Source: Vibrio algarum (GTDB lineage Bacteria; Pseudomonadota; Gammaproteobacteria; Enterobacterales; Vibrionaceae). From it: DNA of 64,000 nt. The stretch lies in NCBI RefSeq assembly GCF_028204155.1, contig NZ_JAQLOI010000003.1, forward strand, positions 1 to 64,000, given 5' to 3'. Of the stretch, positions 1 to 8,205 are shown one piece after another. The first letter of the stretch is position 1. Each line of letters opens with the position of its first letter. Both the position numbers and the translations under genes were made by a program. The notes under the pieces were generated by a model. It searched no databases, was not told the origin of the DNA, and saw only the letters and a list, made by a program, of their open reading frames with translations.

Positions 1-1415
1 GAGATAGGACGTTCAACCATTGGCCACAAGCTACCACCCGTTGTTTTCAAGCCCGTTCTCAATGACGTATCTGCCATTGGCCCTAATATGACCCCAATCA
101 CCAGTGGTGCAATTGGGATCCTGAGTTTCATAAAGAAATAAGAAATAACCCCAATGATACCCATTAAGTAAAGGTTGAATACACGAAGACCTAATGCAAA
201 CGAACCGATAACACACAATACCGCAATCAATGGCATGAACAACGTTTGTGGGATACGTAGGATATAAATAACCTGCTTAGACAAGATCATTCCACAGATC
301 CACATTGCAATTGCTGCAGCAAACAGTATCGCTGTCACTTCTGGGATGAAGGTCGGGTTAGTCTTAAGCAGCATTGGGCCTGGCGCTATGTTATGTAACA
401 TCAATGCCCCTAACAACATTACCGCAGGTGGTGATCCCGGAATACCTAAACTCAGTAGTGGGATCATCGCCCCACCCACACACGCTTGGTTAGCGGTTGC
501 AGTGGCAATCACACCCTCGGCTTTACCTGTACCGAATTCTTCTGGGTTCTTATTGGTTTTTCTCGCAACACCGTACGCAACCCAAGCGGCAATATCTTCA
601 CCAATACCCGGCACCGCACCGATACCCACACCAATCAAAGCAGATGAAACGATGTTTTTGGTGTTCTTGTACATGGTTTTGAAGTCAGGCAGCAGTTTAC
701 CAAACGAAGAGCCCATCTTGCCCATCTTCATTTTAGATTCCAACACCGACATGATTTGTGGCATACCAAAAGCACCGATAAGCACAGGCACTACATCGAT
801 ACCATTATCAAGCTCGTGCATCCCAAAAGTGAAACGTGGGTACATCTGCATGTGGTCTTGACCAATGGTGGATAACCAAATACCAAATAAACCCGCAACC
901 CAACCTTTTATTGCCAAATCTGGCGAGGTCAAACTGCCACTGATCAAGATGCCAAACAGGGCGAGTAAAAAGTATTCGTAAGAGGTGAACTGCAAAGCGG
1001 CTTGAGCAATCACAGGAGAAAGCAGCGCCACAAAAATCATTCCAATAAACGAGCCGATCAACGATGACGTTGTGGTTAAACCGAACGCTCTTCCCACCTG
1101 CCCTTTTTTGGCCATCGGGTAGCCATCCATTGCGGTAGCCGCCGATGCAGCCGTACCCGGAATGTTAAGTAAAATAGCGGTATACATACCACCGTACACG
1201 CCACCAACGTAGATGGCGAGCAAGGCAAGCAACGCCGTTTGACTATCTAAGCCATAGGTGAGCGTGGTTAATAACGCCACACCGAGCGTTGCCGTTAAAC
1301 CGGGCATCGCGCCAAAAATAATACCGAGAAAGGTACTGCCGACCAATATGAGCACTAACGTTGGCGAAGTAAATATTTGCCAAAGCATACCGGTAAATAT
1401 AGATAAAATATCCAT
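1..1415 (-). CDS. TctA-family large permease of a tripartite tricarboxylate transporter (3' end cut by window edge)
   Basis: The frame is open from an ATG at 1415 to base 1, giving about 471 residues of a family usually near 500, so only the C-terminus is missing. The protein is almost entirely hydrophobic helices and carries the TctA hallmarks: a Gly/Pro-rich loop near residue 35 (GAMPGLTATLG), the segment NIPGTAASAATAMDGYPMAKKGQ around residues 85-105, and a second inverted-repeat copy (PGIGEDIAAW; GIPGSPPAVMLLGA). TctA is the large inner-membrane subunit that moves carboxylates using an ion gradient. It lies 15 bases after the TctB gene and is the last visible gene of the operon running from 7288. 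Family assignment is firm; the substrate is unknown. Confidence 0.93.
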   Translation of the reverse strand, partial: MDILSIFTGMLWQIFTSPTLVLILVGSTFLGIIFGAMPGLTATLGVALLTTLTYGLDSQTALLALLAIYVGGVYGGMYTAILLNIPGTAASAATAMDGYPMAKKGQVGRAFGLTTTSSLIGSFIGMIFVALLSPVIAQAALQFTSYEYFLLALFGILISGSLTSPDLAIKGWVAGLFGIWLSTIGQDHMQMYPRFTFGMHELDNGIDVVPVLIGAFGMPQIMSVLESKMKMGKMGSSFGKLLPDFKTMYKNTKNIVSSALIGVGIGAVPGIGEDIAAWVAYGVARKTNKNPEEFGTGKAEGVIATATANQACVGGAMIPLLSLGIPGSPPAVMLLGALMLHNIAPGPMLLKTNPTFIPEVTAILFAAAIAMWICGMILSKQVIYILRIPQTLFMPLIAVLCVIGSFALGLRVFNLYLMGIIGVISYFFMKLRIPIAPLVIGVILGPMADTSLRTGLKTTGGSLWPMVERPI

Positions 1416-1430
1416 TACGTTATTCCTTAA

Positions 1431-2294
1431 TTAGAAAGCATCATCCAGCTCTGCAGCTTCATCTGCTGACAAGGTTTTGCCTTCTTTCACTTCTTTTTGA
1501 CCTGCGTACTTAAAGTAGGTGGTGTTCAACACTTGCTCAACGACAATGCCTTCTTTTGGTAACGGTACTAAAAGGAAGTAGCGGAAAATGGGGCAAATCA
1601 CCAATGGGAAGAGAAATGAGACCAAAGCAAGAACTTTTACCTTTCGTTTAAACTCTGCGCCATACTGTTTTTCACTGATTTTAAACAGCGCAAAAATAGC
1701 GATAGCAGCCACGATCAAAATAATGTCGGTGGTAAATTCGTACCCAGCATTGATTGTTTCGTCTAAACCTGAGCCAAAGATAGCAACAGATAGAACCATG
1801 AAGGCCGAATACAATTTGATGAGTTTTGACGAGATTTTAGGTTCATCTAAATAGTACAAACCGATATAAAACAGAAGAAAGACAAGTGATGCTAAAAAGA
1901 AATCATACCAAGTGATCATGATGTAGATATAAGTCAGGATCCCACCACCTGAGATAAGAAAGCCCGATGGATTAACATCTTTGATCCTTTCCATAAACAA
2001 TGTACGGCCGTTTTCTTTCGCATTATTTACAAACAATACGATGCCAGCGAGCAATAAAGCCGCACCAATAAAGAGTGGTAACAAGCCCGGTGATTCGTAC
2101 CACGTTGTTTTAACCCCACCTACGGTGCCAGAAAACGGCATCGTTAGTGAGTGAGCAATAATAAATATAGAAAAAACAATAACAACAACTGAAAAGATAA
2201 AGTCCCAACCATGTAGTGCGAGTTCCTCTTCCTGTAAACGTGCTTGTTCTTCTAACGCGGTGTCATCATCGACGTTTTTCACTGACTCTGACAT
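1431..2294 (-). CDS. TctB-family small membrane subunit of the TTT transporter
   Basis: This is a 287-residue protein with about seven to eight hydrophobic helices, sitting between TctC-like and TctA-like genes, which fixes its role as the TctB subunit. The frame extends upstream to 2321, but I start at 2294 because AAGGGG lies six bases before that ATG and none precedes the upstream ATG. It is long for the family: the second TctB in this window (60070-60552) has 160 residues. An acidic and Gln-rich N-terminus (about residues 1-30) precedes the first helix, and the C-terminus ends in a charged tail. TctB sequences are poorly conserved, so the call rests on hydropathy and position. Confidence 0.85.
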   Translation of the reverse strand: MSESVKNVDDDTALEEQARLQEEELALHGWDFIFSVVVIVFSIFIIAHSLTMPFSGTVGGVKTTWYESPGLLPLFIGAALLLAGIVLFVNNAKENGRTLFMERIKDVNPSGFLISGGGILTYIYIMITWYDFFLASLVFLLFYIGLYYLDEPKISSKLIKLYSAFMVLSVAIFGSGLDETINAGYEFTTDIILIVAAIAIFALFKISEKQYGAEFKRKVKVLALVSFLFPLVICPIFRYFLLVPLPKEGIVVEQVLNTTYFKYAGQKEVKEGKTLSADEAAELDDAF

Positions 2295-2350
2295 ATTGTC
2301 CCCTTTGAACTCTATGTTCATATTTTAATCAAAATGGCAAAAATATTTGG

Positions 2351-2384
2351 ATGGCATTGGCTAGATTAGCCAGCGCAATGCCAT
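2351..2384 (-). other. Intercistronic hairpin after the TctC-like gene
   Basis: ATGGCATTG (2351-2359) is the reverse complement of CAATGCCAT (2376-2384), with an inner GGCTA/TAGCC pairing around a GAT loop. It lies between the binding-protein gene and TctB and has no T-run. Hairpins at this spot commonly stabilise the abundant binding-protein mRNA; that role is inferred. Confidence 0.5.
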
Positions 2385-2415
2385 CGACATCACTATAATG
2401 AATTAATAATGCTGA

Positions 2416-3426
2416 CTAAGGTTTTGGAATACCTAATGAAGCAGGGTCAATCTTAGCCGCTTTCAAATCCCACAATGTCCATGAGAACAAGGACTCTAGA
2501 CGAGCCATACGCTCATTTGCTGTTTTACCGTACTCACCCACTAAGCTGTAGTAGTTTTCAGCCGCGTATTTGGTAACTTCTTCACTTTCCATCGCCGCAA
2601 TAAACGCCTTAGCGACCTTTTTCTTAATATCTACTGGCGTTTCTTTTTTCATTGCAAAACCAATAGATTGAGAGATTGGTAGGTAGTCGCCTAATGCAGG
2701 GTATTTAACGATCGCCGATGGGATAGTCATACCACCCACTTCGAAGCCTTTTTCTGTAAGCGTACCTAGTGCGCGGAAGTCACCAGATTGAATAAGCTGA
2801 TTTTGCTCCGCAGCAGAAGTAATAACCACATCCACTTCGCCACTTAACGTCGCGTTTTGAGACTTAGATGACCCAGGGTAAGGGATAAAGTTCATTTCAC
2901 CTTGAATGCCCTGTGCAAAAGCAAGGTAATTGATGTGGTGTAATGAACCTGATGAACCAGCACCGACACGAACTTTGCCTGGGTTAGCTTTGATGTATTT
3001 AACCAGTTCTTCCAAGGTTTTGAATTCAGAGTTTTTAGAAACCGACAATACATCTGGTGAGCTTGCTACGATAAAGTAGTCAAACACTGACATGCGGTTT
3101 TCCCAGCCACCCATTACCGCAGCGGTAACGTTCGACTCAGAAAGCCCTACTAACGTGTAACCATCTGGTTTGCTATCAAAGCCAGCAAGTAAGCCTACCG
3201 AGCCAGACACGCCACCGGGTTTGTTGATAACGTTAATATTTGTGCCTAAGTATTTAGACATAGATGCTGTGATAACACGGTTAATCACGTCTGTACCACC
3301 ACCCGCTGACCAAGTCACAATATCGTTGATATTGCGGTTTGGATAGCGATCATCGGCAAAGGATACATTCGCCATTAAAGAGACAGCCGCTACGACGGCT
3401 CCGGTTAACAATGTTCTTCTTTTCAT
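2416..3426 (-). CDS. TctC-family periplasmic substrate-binding protein
   Basis: The 336-residue protein has a Sec signal peptide (MKRRTLLTGAVVAAVSLMANVSFA, likely cut after residue 24) and then the mature TctC/Bug fold: an N-terminal beta-loop GGGTDVINRV near residues 42-51, VINKPGGVSGSVG near 65-77, and the conserved GAGSSGSLHHI near 155-165. Such proteins capture carboxylated ligands in the periplasm and hand them to TctAB. No lipobox is present, unlike the second TctC-like gene at 59033. It follows the isomerase gene after 145 bases. Family certain; ligand unknown, and the sugar-enzyme neighbours suggest a sugar acid rather than citrate. Confidence 0.92.
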   Translation of the reverse strand: MKRRTLLTGAVVAAVSLMANVSFADDRYPNRNINDIVTWSAGGGTDVINRVITASMSKYLGTNINVINKPGGVSGSVGLLAGFDSKPDGYTLVGLSESNVTAAVMGGWENRMSVFDYFIVASSPDVLSVSKNSEFKTLEELVKYIKANPGKVRVGAGSSGSLHHINYLAFAQGIQGEMNFIPYPGSSKSQNATLSGEVDVVITSAAEQNQLIQSGDFRALGTLTEKGFEVGGMTIPSAIVKYPALGDYLPISQSIGFAMKKETPVDIKKKVAKAFIAAMESEEVTKYAAENYYSLVGEYGKTANERMARLESLFSWTLWDLKAAKIDPASLGIPKP

Positions 3427-3571
3427 GATATACGCCTTCTAATTTAGTCCTTTAATTAAGCAGCAAAAGCTAACTTAACATTATTTTTTACTTACGTATG
3501 TTATTGATTTCTCGCTCTTAGAATAAACTTCAGAGCATCAAATATTATTTTGTTTCACGTCTACTTCTGGT

Positions 3572-4534
3572 TTAAATTTTTATAAAATACTTTTCTAAAT
3601 CTTGCCAAATATCCATATACTCCTTCTTCCTTAGTGATTCTCCAAATGAGCTCATTCCTATTTCATCAATACGGTTAGATATCTTATTTGTAACTCTTAC
3701 GTTTGCTTCGAATACTTTTTGAATATCCCACCTTGTCGGCGATGTATCGGACGTTAGCCAACCTTGGTAATTAAATTTCTTCAAGTAATAAATAAACTCG
3801 ATGTATTGCATCAAGCTACGACTGCCACAGAAGAAATCCCAGTCCCATTTACCATCATTGTCGTTAATATGGATGTAATACTTCAGTCCTTCTGACTCCA
3901 ATAACGCCAGTTCTTCGGCTGGGTTATTGTCACCATAAAGTGAATGACCATAATCTAGGGTTACACCAATATTTTCATTGCCAATACTTTTAATCAAACA
4001 AGCTGTTTTGGCAGCATTGTCGATATAACAGCGCCCACGAACTTCATTAGGTTTGTATTCAATAAACAGAGGGATATGGGGCTTGTATGCGCCCGCTTCA
4101 GCAAAGGTATCTGTTAGGTACTTCCACGTCTCAACATAATCAGCCTGAAAACTAAATTCGTATCCGTCACTTAATGGGCAACACTGAACCTTGTCTGCAC
4201 CGAGTGCTTCAGCAAAGTCTTTTGCATTTTTAATAAACTGAACCGCGCGCGCTCTTACTTTTGGATCTGTCGAGGTTAAACCACCTGATTTAAACTCTGG
4301 CTCCACTTTGATATTCACGTTAATCGCGGCTAATTTAACGTCGTACTTATCTAGAAGTCTCTTCGTCTCTTCTACGTCATTTACCTCATATGGGTAAACT
4401 AACTCAGCCCCAGTCATACCATTTATTGACTTCAGTATCTTAAATTTTTCTTCCAGTGACTTAGGCTGATTGTAGTCAGCAAATCGGTCTTGAGTTCGCC
4501 CTAAAAAAGGGGTGATGACTGCATGTTTAAACAT
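3572..4534 (-). CDS. Sugar phosphate isomerase/epimerase-like TIM-barrel protein
   Basis: A 320-residue protein of the xylose-isomerase-like TIM-barrel (AP endonuclease 2) superfamily. Candidate metal-site segments are visible in order: FIEYKP (Glu), GVTLDYGHS (Asp and His) and YIHINDNDG (His and Asp). The N-terminus is cytoplasmic with no signal. The ATG at 4534 has AAGGA eight bases upstream. Members isomerise or epimerise ketoses, aldoses or inositols with a divalent metal. Its place between the split transketolase and the TTT transporter suggests that it produces the ketose substrate of the transketolase. Whether it acts on a free or phosphorylated sugar cannot be told from sequence. Confidence 0.85.
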   Translation of the reverse strand: MFKHAVITPFLGRTQDRFADYNQPKSLEEKFKILKSINGMTGAELVYPYEVNDVEETKRLLDKYDVKLAAINVNIKVEPEFKSGGLTSTDPKVRARAVQFIKNAKDFAEALGADKVQCCPLSDGYEFSFQADYVETWKYLTDTFAEAGAYKPHIPLFIEYKPNEVRGRCYIDNAAKTACLIKSIGNENIGVTLDYGHSLYGDNNPAEELALLESEGLKYYIHINDNDGKWDWDFFCGSRSLMQYIEFIYYLKKFNYQGWLTSDTSPTRWDIQKVFEANVRVTNKISNRIDEIGMSSFGESLRKKEYMDIWQDLEKYFIKI

Positions 4535-4572
4535 CTCGAATTCCTTTTTAATAATTGGAACAGTTTATTAAT

Positions 4573-4677
4573 GACGCATTTTTCTTTTTCACAAAACGTA
4601 AAAGGCCCGCGCCCAGTTTTTCTCTGGCGCTAATAAATAACTTTTTACTTAATGCTTATCTATTTTAAAAATGCGTC
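4573..4677 (-). repeat. Nested inverted repeat between transketolase and isomerase genes
   Basis: GACGCATTTTT (4573-4583) and AAAAATGCGTC (4667-4677) are perfect 11-base inverted repeats. They enclose a second GC-rich hairpin (GCGCCCAG at 4609-4616 with CTGGCGC at 4624-4630) followed on the minus strand by GGGCCTTTT. Together they fill the 160-base gap inside the operon and could act as an attenuator or processing site. Its function is inferred. Confidence 0.55.
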
Positions 4678-4696
4678 TTTAACAACGTTTTTAGTT

Positions 4697-5674
4697 CTAT
4701 GCTACTACTTGCTCATTTTCGGTAGTTACTAATAACGACTTTCCAACTTCTGTGATTTTAGCTGCGGAGAATCCATATTTATCGATCAGTAATGAATAGT
4801 CACCCGATTCAGCAAATACATCATCCATACCTAAATGCGCAAACTTAGCCGTTACACCGTCACATGCCATTCTCGCTGCTATCTCGTAAGCCATACCATT
4901 ACGCTTTTGGTGTCCTTCAGCGACAATGATTCTTCCCGTTTTCTGGATGGACGTTTTAATACTTTCCCAGTCCAAAGGCTTTACGCTGTATGCATCGATA
5001 ACTTCCACATTATGACCTTGTTTTTCCAATTCTTCAGCTGCCATAATGGCTTGAAAAAGAATGTCTCCGTACGAGACTATGGTCAAATCTTTACCTTCTT
5101 TAACGGTGTTGCTTCCACCGCATTTGAACGTAGCGGTTTCATCGTAAAGTTCGTAATACGCATCACGCATTAAACGACAATAAACCGGTCCATTCGTTTC
5201 CAACGTCACGTCAAAAAGAGCACGTGAAGATGCTGTATCGCATGGAGCAAACACATGCATATTTGGAATCGAAGTCATGAATGCCATATCTTCAGATGCT
5301 TGGTGAGTGACGCCATCAATAGCAGCAGTTGTACCACCGTGAGAAGACATCAATTTCACATTTAAGTTTGGATAACAGATAAAGCTACGAACGCTTTCAA
5401 GAGCACGCATCGTTAAAAACACACCATAACCAGCAACAACGACTGGACGCCCATTCGCGGCCATACCTGCAGCAGAAGCCATCATGCCAAATTCGGCAAT
5501 ACCCATTTGGAAATATCGTTCTGGATAAGCTTCATTAAAAAGATATGAGTTAGTTGAATAACCGATATCGGCCTCAAATACGACGAAGTCTTTATTAACT
5601 TCACCATATTCGACCATTCGCTGTGCAAAAGACTGACGAACGGGTTTTGTGGATTTTTCTAATTTGATCATCAT
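4697..5674 (-). CDS. Transketolase, C-terminal subunit (split enzyme)
   Basis: This 325-residue protein corresponds to the pyrimidine-binding and C-terminal domains of transketolase. It begins near the KPVRQSFAQRMVE region, contains FEADIGYSTN, the conserved segment FQMGIAEFGMMASAAGMA (residues about 55-72, with the catalytic Glu), SHGGTTAAIDGVTHQ, and a C-terminal Rossmann-like domain from about residue 195. With the gene at 5711-6550 it makes one thiamine-diphosphate enzyme from two chains, a common arrangement in dedicated sugar-catabolic operons. Two ATGs occur in tandem at 5674 and 5671 with no clear Shine-Dalgarno, so translation may be coupled to the upstream subunit 36 bases away. Confidence 0.93.
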   Translation of the reverse strand: MMIKLEKSTKPVRQSFAQRMVEYGEVNKDFVVFEADIGYSTNSYLFNEAYPERYFQMGIAEFGMMASAAGMAANGRPVVVAGYGVFLTMRALESVRSFICYPNLNVKLMSSHGGTTAAIDGVTHQASEDMAFMTSIPNMHVFAPCDTASSRALFDVTLETNGPVYCRLMRDAYYELYDETATFKCGGSNTVKEGKDLTIVSYGDILFQAIMAAEELEKQGHNVEVIDAYSVKPLDWESIKTSIQKTGRIIVAEGHQKRNGMAYEIAARMACDGVTAKFAHLGMDDVFAESGDYSLLIDKYGFSAAKITEVGKSLLVTTENEQVVA

Positions 5675-5710
5675 TAATTACCGTATTAATTTTGACATAA
5701 CTAAACGCTA

Positions 5711-6550
5711 TTAAGCTGTCAGTTCTGCAAGTGCTTCATGATATTCATCGTCGCTTGGAGCTTTGCCGTGCCAATTGCGCACATTTTCCATAAAGCTAAC
5801 GCCCTTACCTTTTATCGTCGATGCGACAATACAGGTTGGTTTGCCTTTGTAGTTTCTCGCGGCCTCGAAAGCTTTCATAACTTGCGAAATATCGTGTCCA
5901 TCAATTGAAACAACATTCCAACCAAATGATTCAAACTTATCTTCTACGCTCAACAAAGGCATTATCTGATCACTAGTACCGTCCATCTGAAGGTTATTCT
6001 TATCAACGATAAATACCAGGTTATCAAGTTTGTACTTACCTGCTGCCATTGCGGTTTCCCAAACAACACCCTCATTGATTTCACCGTCACCAAGTACAGA
6101 ATATACTCTACGACCATCTCCAGTAAGACGCCCCTCTAGGGCCATACCTGTCGCTGAGGCGCATCCATGTCCAAGTGACCCGGTCGTAATATCAATACCC
6201 GGAGTACTTTTCATATCAGGGTGACCTTGGAGCATGCTATTTAATTGGCGAAGATGATCTAAGTTTTCACGATCAAAATAGCCTAGCTTTGACAAACAAG
6301 AATACCAAACAGGACAGGCATGCCCTTTTGATAATACAAATCTATCTCGATTTGGCTTTCTCGGGTCACTAGGATCCAAGTTCTTCATTTCATTAAAATA
6401 AAGGGTTGTTACAATTTCAGCCGCGGAATATGCTCCGCCAATATGACCCGATTGGGCTTTATGAACCATATTTAAAATATCAATTCGTACTTCATTGGCT
6501 ATTTTAGCTAATTCATCAACTGACTCTACTTGTAGATTTAGAGCAGACAT
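5711..6550 (-). CDS. Transketolase, N-terminal subunit (split enzyme)
   Basis: A 279-residue protein equal to the pyrophosphate-binding domain of transketolase. Visible motifs are AQSGHIGGAYSAAEI (near residues 32-46), LSKGHACPVWYS, TTGSLGHGCASATGMAL, and the thiamine-diphosphate/Mg2+ motif GDGEINEG...DKNNLQMDG (near residues 155-190). A strong AAGGAG lies before the ATG at 6550. The enzyme would transfer a two-carbon ketol unit between sugars. Split pairs of this kind are known from pathways using unusual ketoses, such as apulose 4-phosphate or sulfofructose, but this gene cannot be tied to either from sequence alone. Confidence 0.94.
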   Translation of the reverse strand: MSALNLQVESVDELAKIANEVRIDILNMVHKAQSGHIGGAYSAAEIVTTLYFNEMKNLDPSDPRKPNRDRFVLSKGHACPVWYSCLSKLGYFDRENLDHLRQLNSMLQGHPDMKSTPGIDITTGSLGHGCASATGMALEGRLTGDGRRVYSVLGDGEINEGVVWETAMAAGKYKLDNLVFIVDKNNLQMDGTSDQIMPLLSVEDKFESFGWNVVSIDGHDISQVMKAFEAARNYKGKPTCIVASTIKGKGVSFMENVRNWHGKAPSDDEYHEALAELTA

Positions 6551-6634
6551 AGGTGTATCTCCTTAAGAAATATAGGATTACGTCATATAAAAATTTATTT
6601 AGTCGTTAAGATTTATTTAAATAAATAACGACGA

Positions 6635-7288
6635 TTAATTATCAAGAAAGTTATAGTTTTCTAAGAAACCAACGAACTGTTTAGAAACCTGTCGCCAATG
6701 TTCCAAGTGCGTATTACGTGCTTTCAAAATATCTCTAGATATAATTGTATCTACAATTAAATTATGTTCTTCAATAGAGTCCCAAGGTTTTGGACGTATT
6801 TTTAATACAATATCTTTGCAACGTCGACCTTGCTCACTGTATTTCCGTGCTGTTTCAATAAGGCGAGAATTTTCTGTGTATTCGAAAATAGTTTCATGGA
6901 AAATCTTATCTATCTCGCCCCATTTCTCTATATCATCATCATGAAGAGCTTGTTCCATTTGGCTCATATAGCTACGTAAAGTGGCTATCTGCTCATCTGT
7001 CAGTCCCTTACTGATACACAAATCTATTGCTGTTACTTCCAAGTAACCCATGATTTCATAGAGTTCTATTATGTCTTTTTTTGACAATGCGCATATCTTT
7101 ACGCCATGCCTTGGTGTAATTTCAATCAGACCGTCTTCTTGTAATCGGAGCAATGCTTCGCGTACTGGCGTACGGCTAAAGCCACATATTTCCACCATCT
7201 CGTCAACCAAAAACCTTTGATTTATATGGAATTTGTTTTTAAGTATCATGGTTTTTAATTGTACGTATGCTTGTTCCGATAACTTCAT
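6635..7288 (-). CDS. GntR-family regulator, FCD subfamily
   Basis: The 217-residue protein has an N-terminal winged helix (residues about 5-70; CGFSRTPVREALLRLQEDGLIEI is the recognition region) and an all-helical FCD effector domain (about 80-210) with candidate metal or ligand residues in IDKIFHETIF and near EEHNLIVDTI. FCD proteins bind organic or sugar acids and usually repress the operon they lead. It is the first gene of the sugar/TTT operon, 84 bases ahead of the transketolase, and two TGTCAACA boxes lie just upstream. GAGGT precedes the ATG at 7288. Confidence 0.92.
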   Translation of the reverse strand: MKLSEQAYVQLKTMILKNKFHINQRFLVDEMVEICGFSRTPVREALLRLQEDGLIEITPRHGVKICALSKKDIIELYEIMGYLEVTAIDLCISKGLTDEQIATLRSYMSQMEQALHDDDIEKWGEIDKIFHETIFEYTENSRLIETARKYSEQGRRCKDIVLKIRPKPWDSIEEHNLIVDTIISRDILKARNTHLEHWRQVSKQFVGFLENYNFLDN

Positions 7289-7318
7289 TCTTACCTCTAT
7301 ACCTATTTACCTTAGACT

Positions 7319-7352
7319 ATTGTCAACAATCCTTACGGCCAAACTGTCAACA
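7319..7352. promoter_or_regulatory. Candidate GntR operator pair upstream of the sugar/TTT operon
   Basis: A perfect palindrome, ATTGT-CA-ACAAT, lies at 7319-7330, 31 bases before the gntR start. Its core TGTCAACA recurs at 7345-7352. The TTGT-N2-ACAA form resembles operators of FCD-type GntR proteins, so self-regulation is likely. This is inferred from symmetry and position only. Confidence 0.5.
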
Positions 7353-7893
7353 TATCCCTTAACATGTACATTAAAAAATTTATTAAAAAATATTAAATTT
7401 CGATATGGGTTATCCTAACTCATAGGGTGGTTGATTTACTTGACAGCAATCACATTCACAAATCAATAATAATGTATTTATTTTGTACATTAAATAATAT
7501 TTATTGTTTGTTAATTTATTTTATTAGTACGAAGTTATATATATTAATACTTACAAGTGATAATTATATTTTTAATATTTAGAATAATAGTCAATGCTAC
7601 GATATGGCCGAAATATTGCTTATAAGTTATAAGGGATTTTTATAAAATATAAAATTTGATTGAGATCAAATTTTTTGTTCTATAAAGCTGTGTTACTTAA
7701 TTTCAAATTGATCGATTTTAAAGTCCTAGCCACCCAAAACTCAGTCACGCTCTAACAAAACATCCAATTTGAGTGTTTCATTGTGTGATTCACCGCCACT
7801 GTCACAGTTTTCATTTAGCTTGTGATAATCCCTTCCCCGTTAAATTGGCATGCTATAAGATACAGATAACTCAAATCACCAATCATTAGTCAA
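7353..7893. other. AT-rich divergent intergenic region with one FNR-like site
   Basis: No credible gene was seen in these 541 bases between the gntR operon and the PTS EIIB gene. The sequence is very AT-rich to about 7650. It holds the FNR-like box at 7656-7669 and, nearer the EIIB gene, a TATAAG hexamer at about 7854-7859 that could be a -10 element. Confidence 0.6.
7656..7669. promoter_or_regulatory. FNR/CRP-like binding site
   Basis: TTGAT-TGAG-ATCAA matches the classical FNR consensus TTGAT-N4-ATCAA at every defined base. It also fits a weak CRP site because CRP and FNR sites share TGA-N6-TCA. It is 225 bases before the EIIB gene and about 370 from gntR, so the regulated promoter is not obvious. 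Confidence 0.5.
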
Positions 7894-8196
7894 ATGAAAA
7901 TAGTTGCAGTAACCGCTTGCCCAACTGGCATAGCCCATACCTATATGGCTGCCGACGAGCTACAAAAAGAAGCCAGCAAACAAAACATCTCAATCAAAGT
8001 GGAGACACAAGGTGCAATGGGCATCGAAAATCAATTGAGTCTGTCAGATATTGCGAATGCGGATGTCGTATTAATTGCCTCAGATATTGAGATTAAGCAA
8101 CGCGCTAGGTTTACAGGCAGTACAATACATTGCGTCACTACAGAAGAAGTATTGGTTGATGCATACCGTGTTTTGAATCGCTGTAAAGAGTTGTAA
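7894..8196 (+). CDS. Stand-alone PTS EIIB component, fructose family
   Basis: A 100-residue single-domain EIIB of the fructose type: the N-terminus has ACPTGIAHTYMAADEL with the phosphorylatable Cys at residue 9, followed by VKVETQGAMG-like sequence and ANADVVLIASD. It closely resembles the EIIB domain of the EIIABC protein at 10301 (TGCPAGVAHTYLAAE). In vivo it would accept phosphate from an EIIA and pass it to sugar in an EIIC, but no stand-alone EIIC is nearby. The next gene starts nine bases later and supplies an EIIA domain, so the two are probably co-translated partners. Confidence 0.9.
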   Translation: MKIVAVTACPTGIAHTYMAADELQKEASKQNISIKVETQGAMGIENQLSLSDIANADVVLIASDIEIKQRARFTGSTIHCVTTEEVLVDAYRVLNRCKEL

Positions 8197-8205
8197 ATAT
8201 TTACT

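Noticed and set aside
346..861. 171-codon plus frame antisense to the TctA-like gene
   Set aside because: It is a shadow of the permease reading frame on the other strand and has no ribosome site or family likeness.
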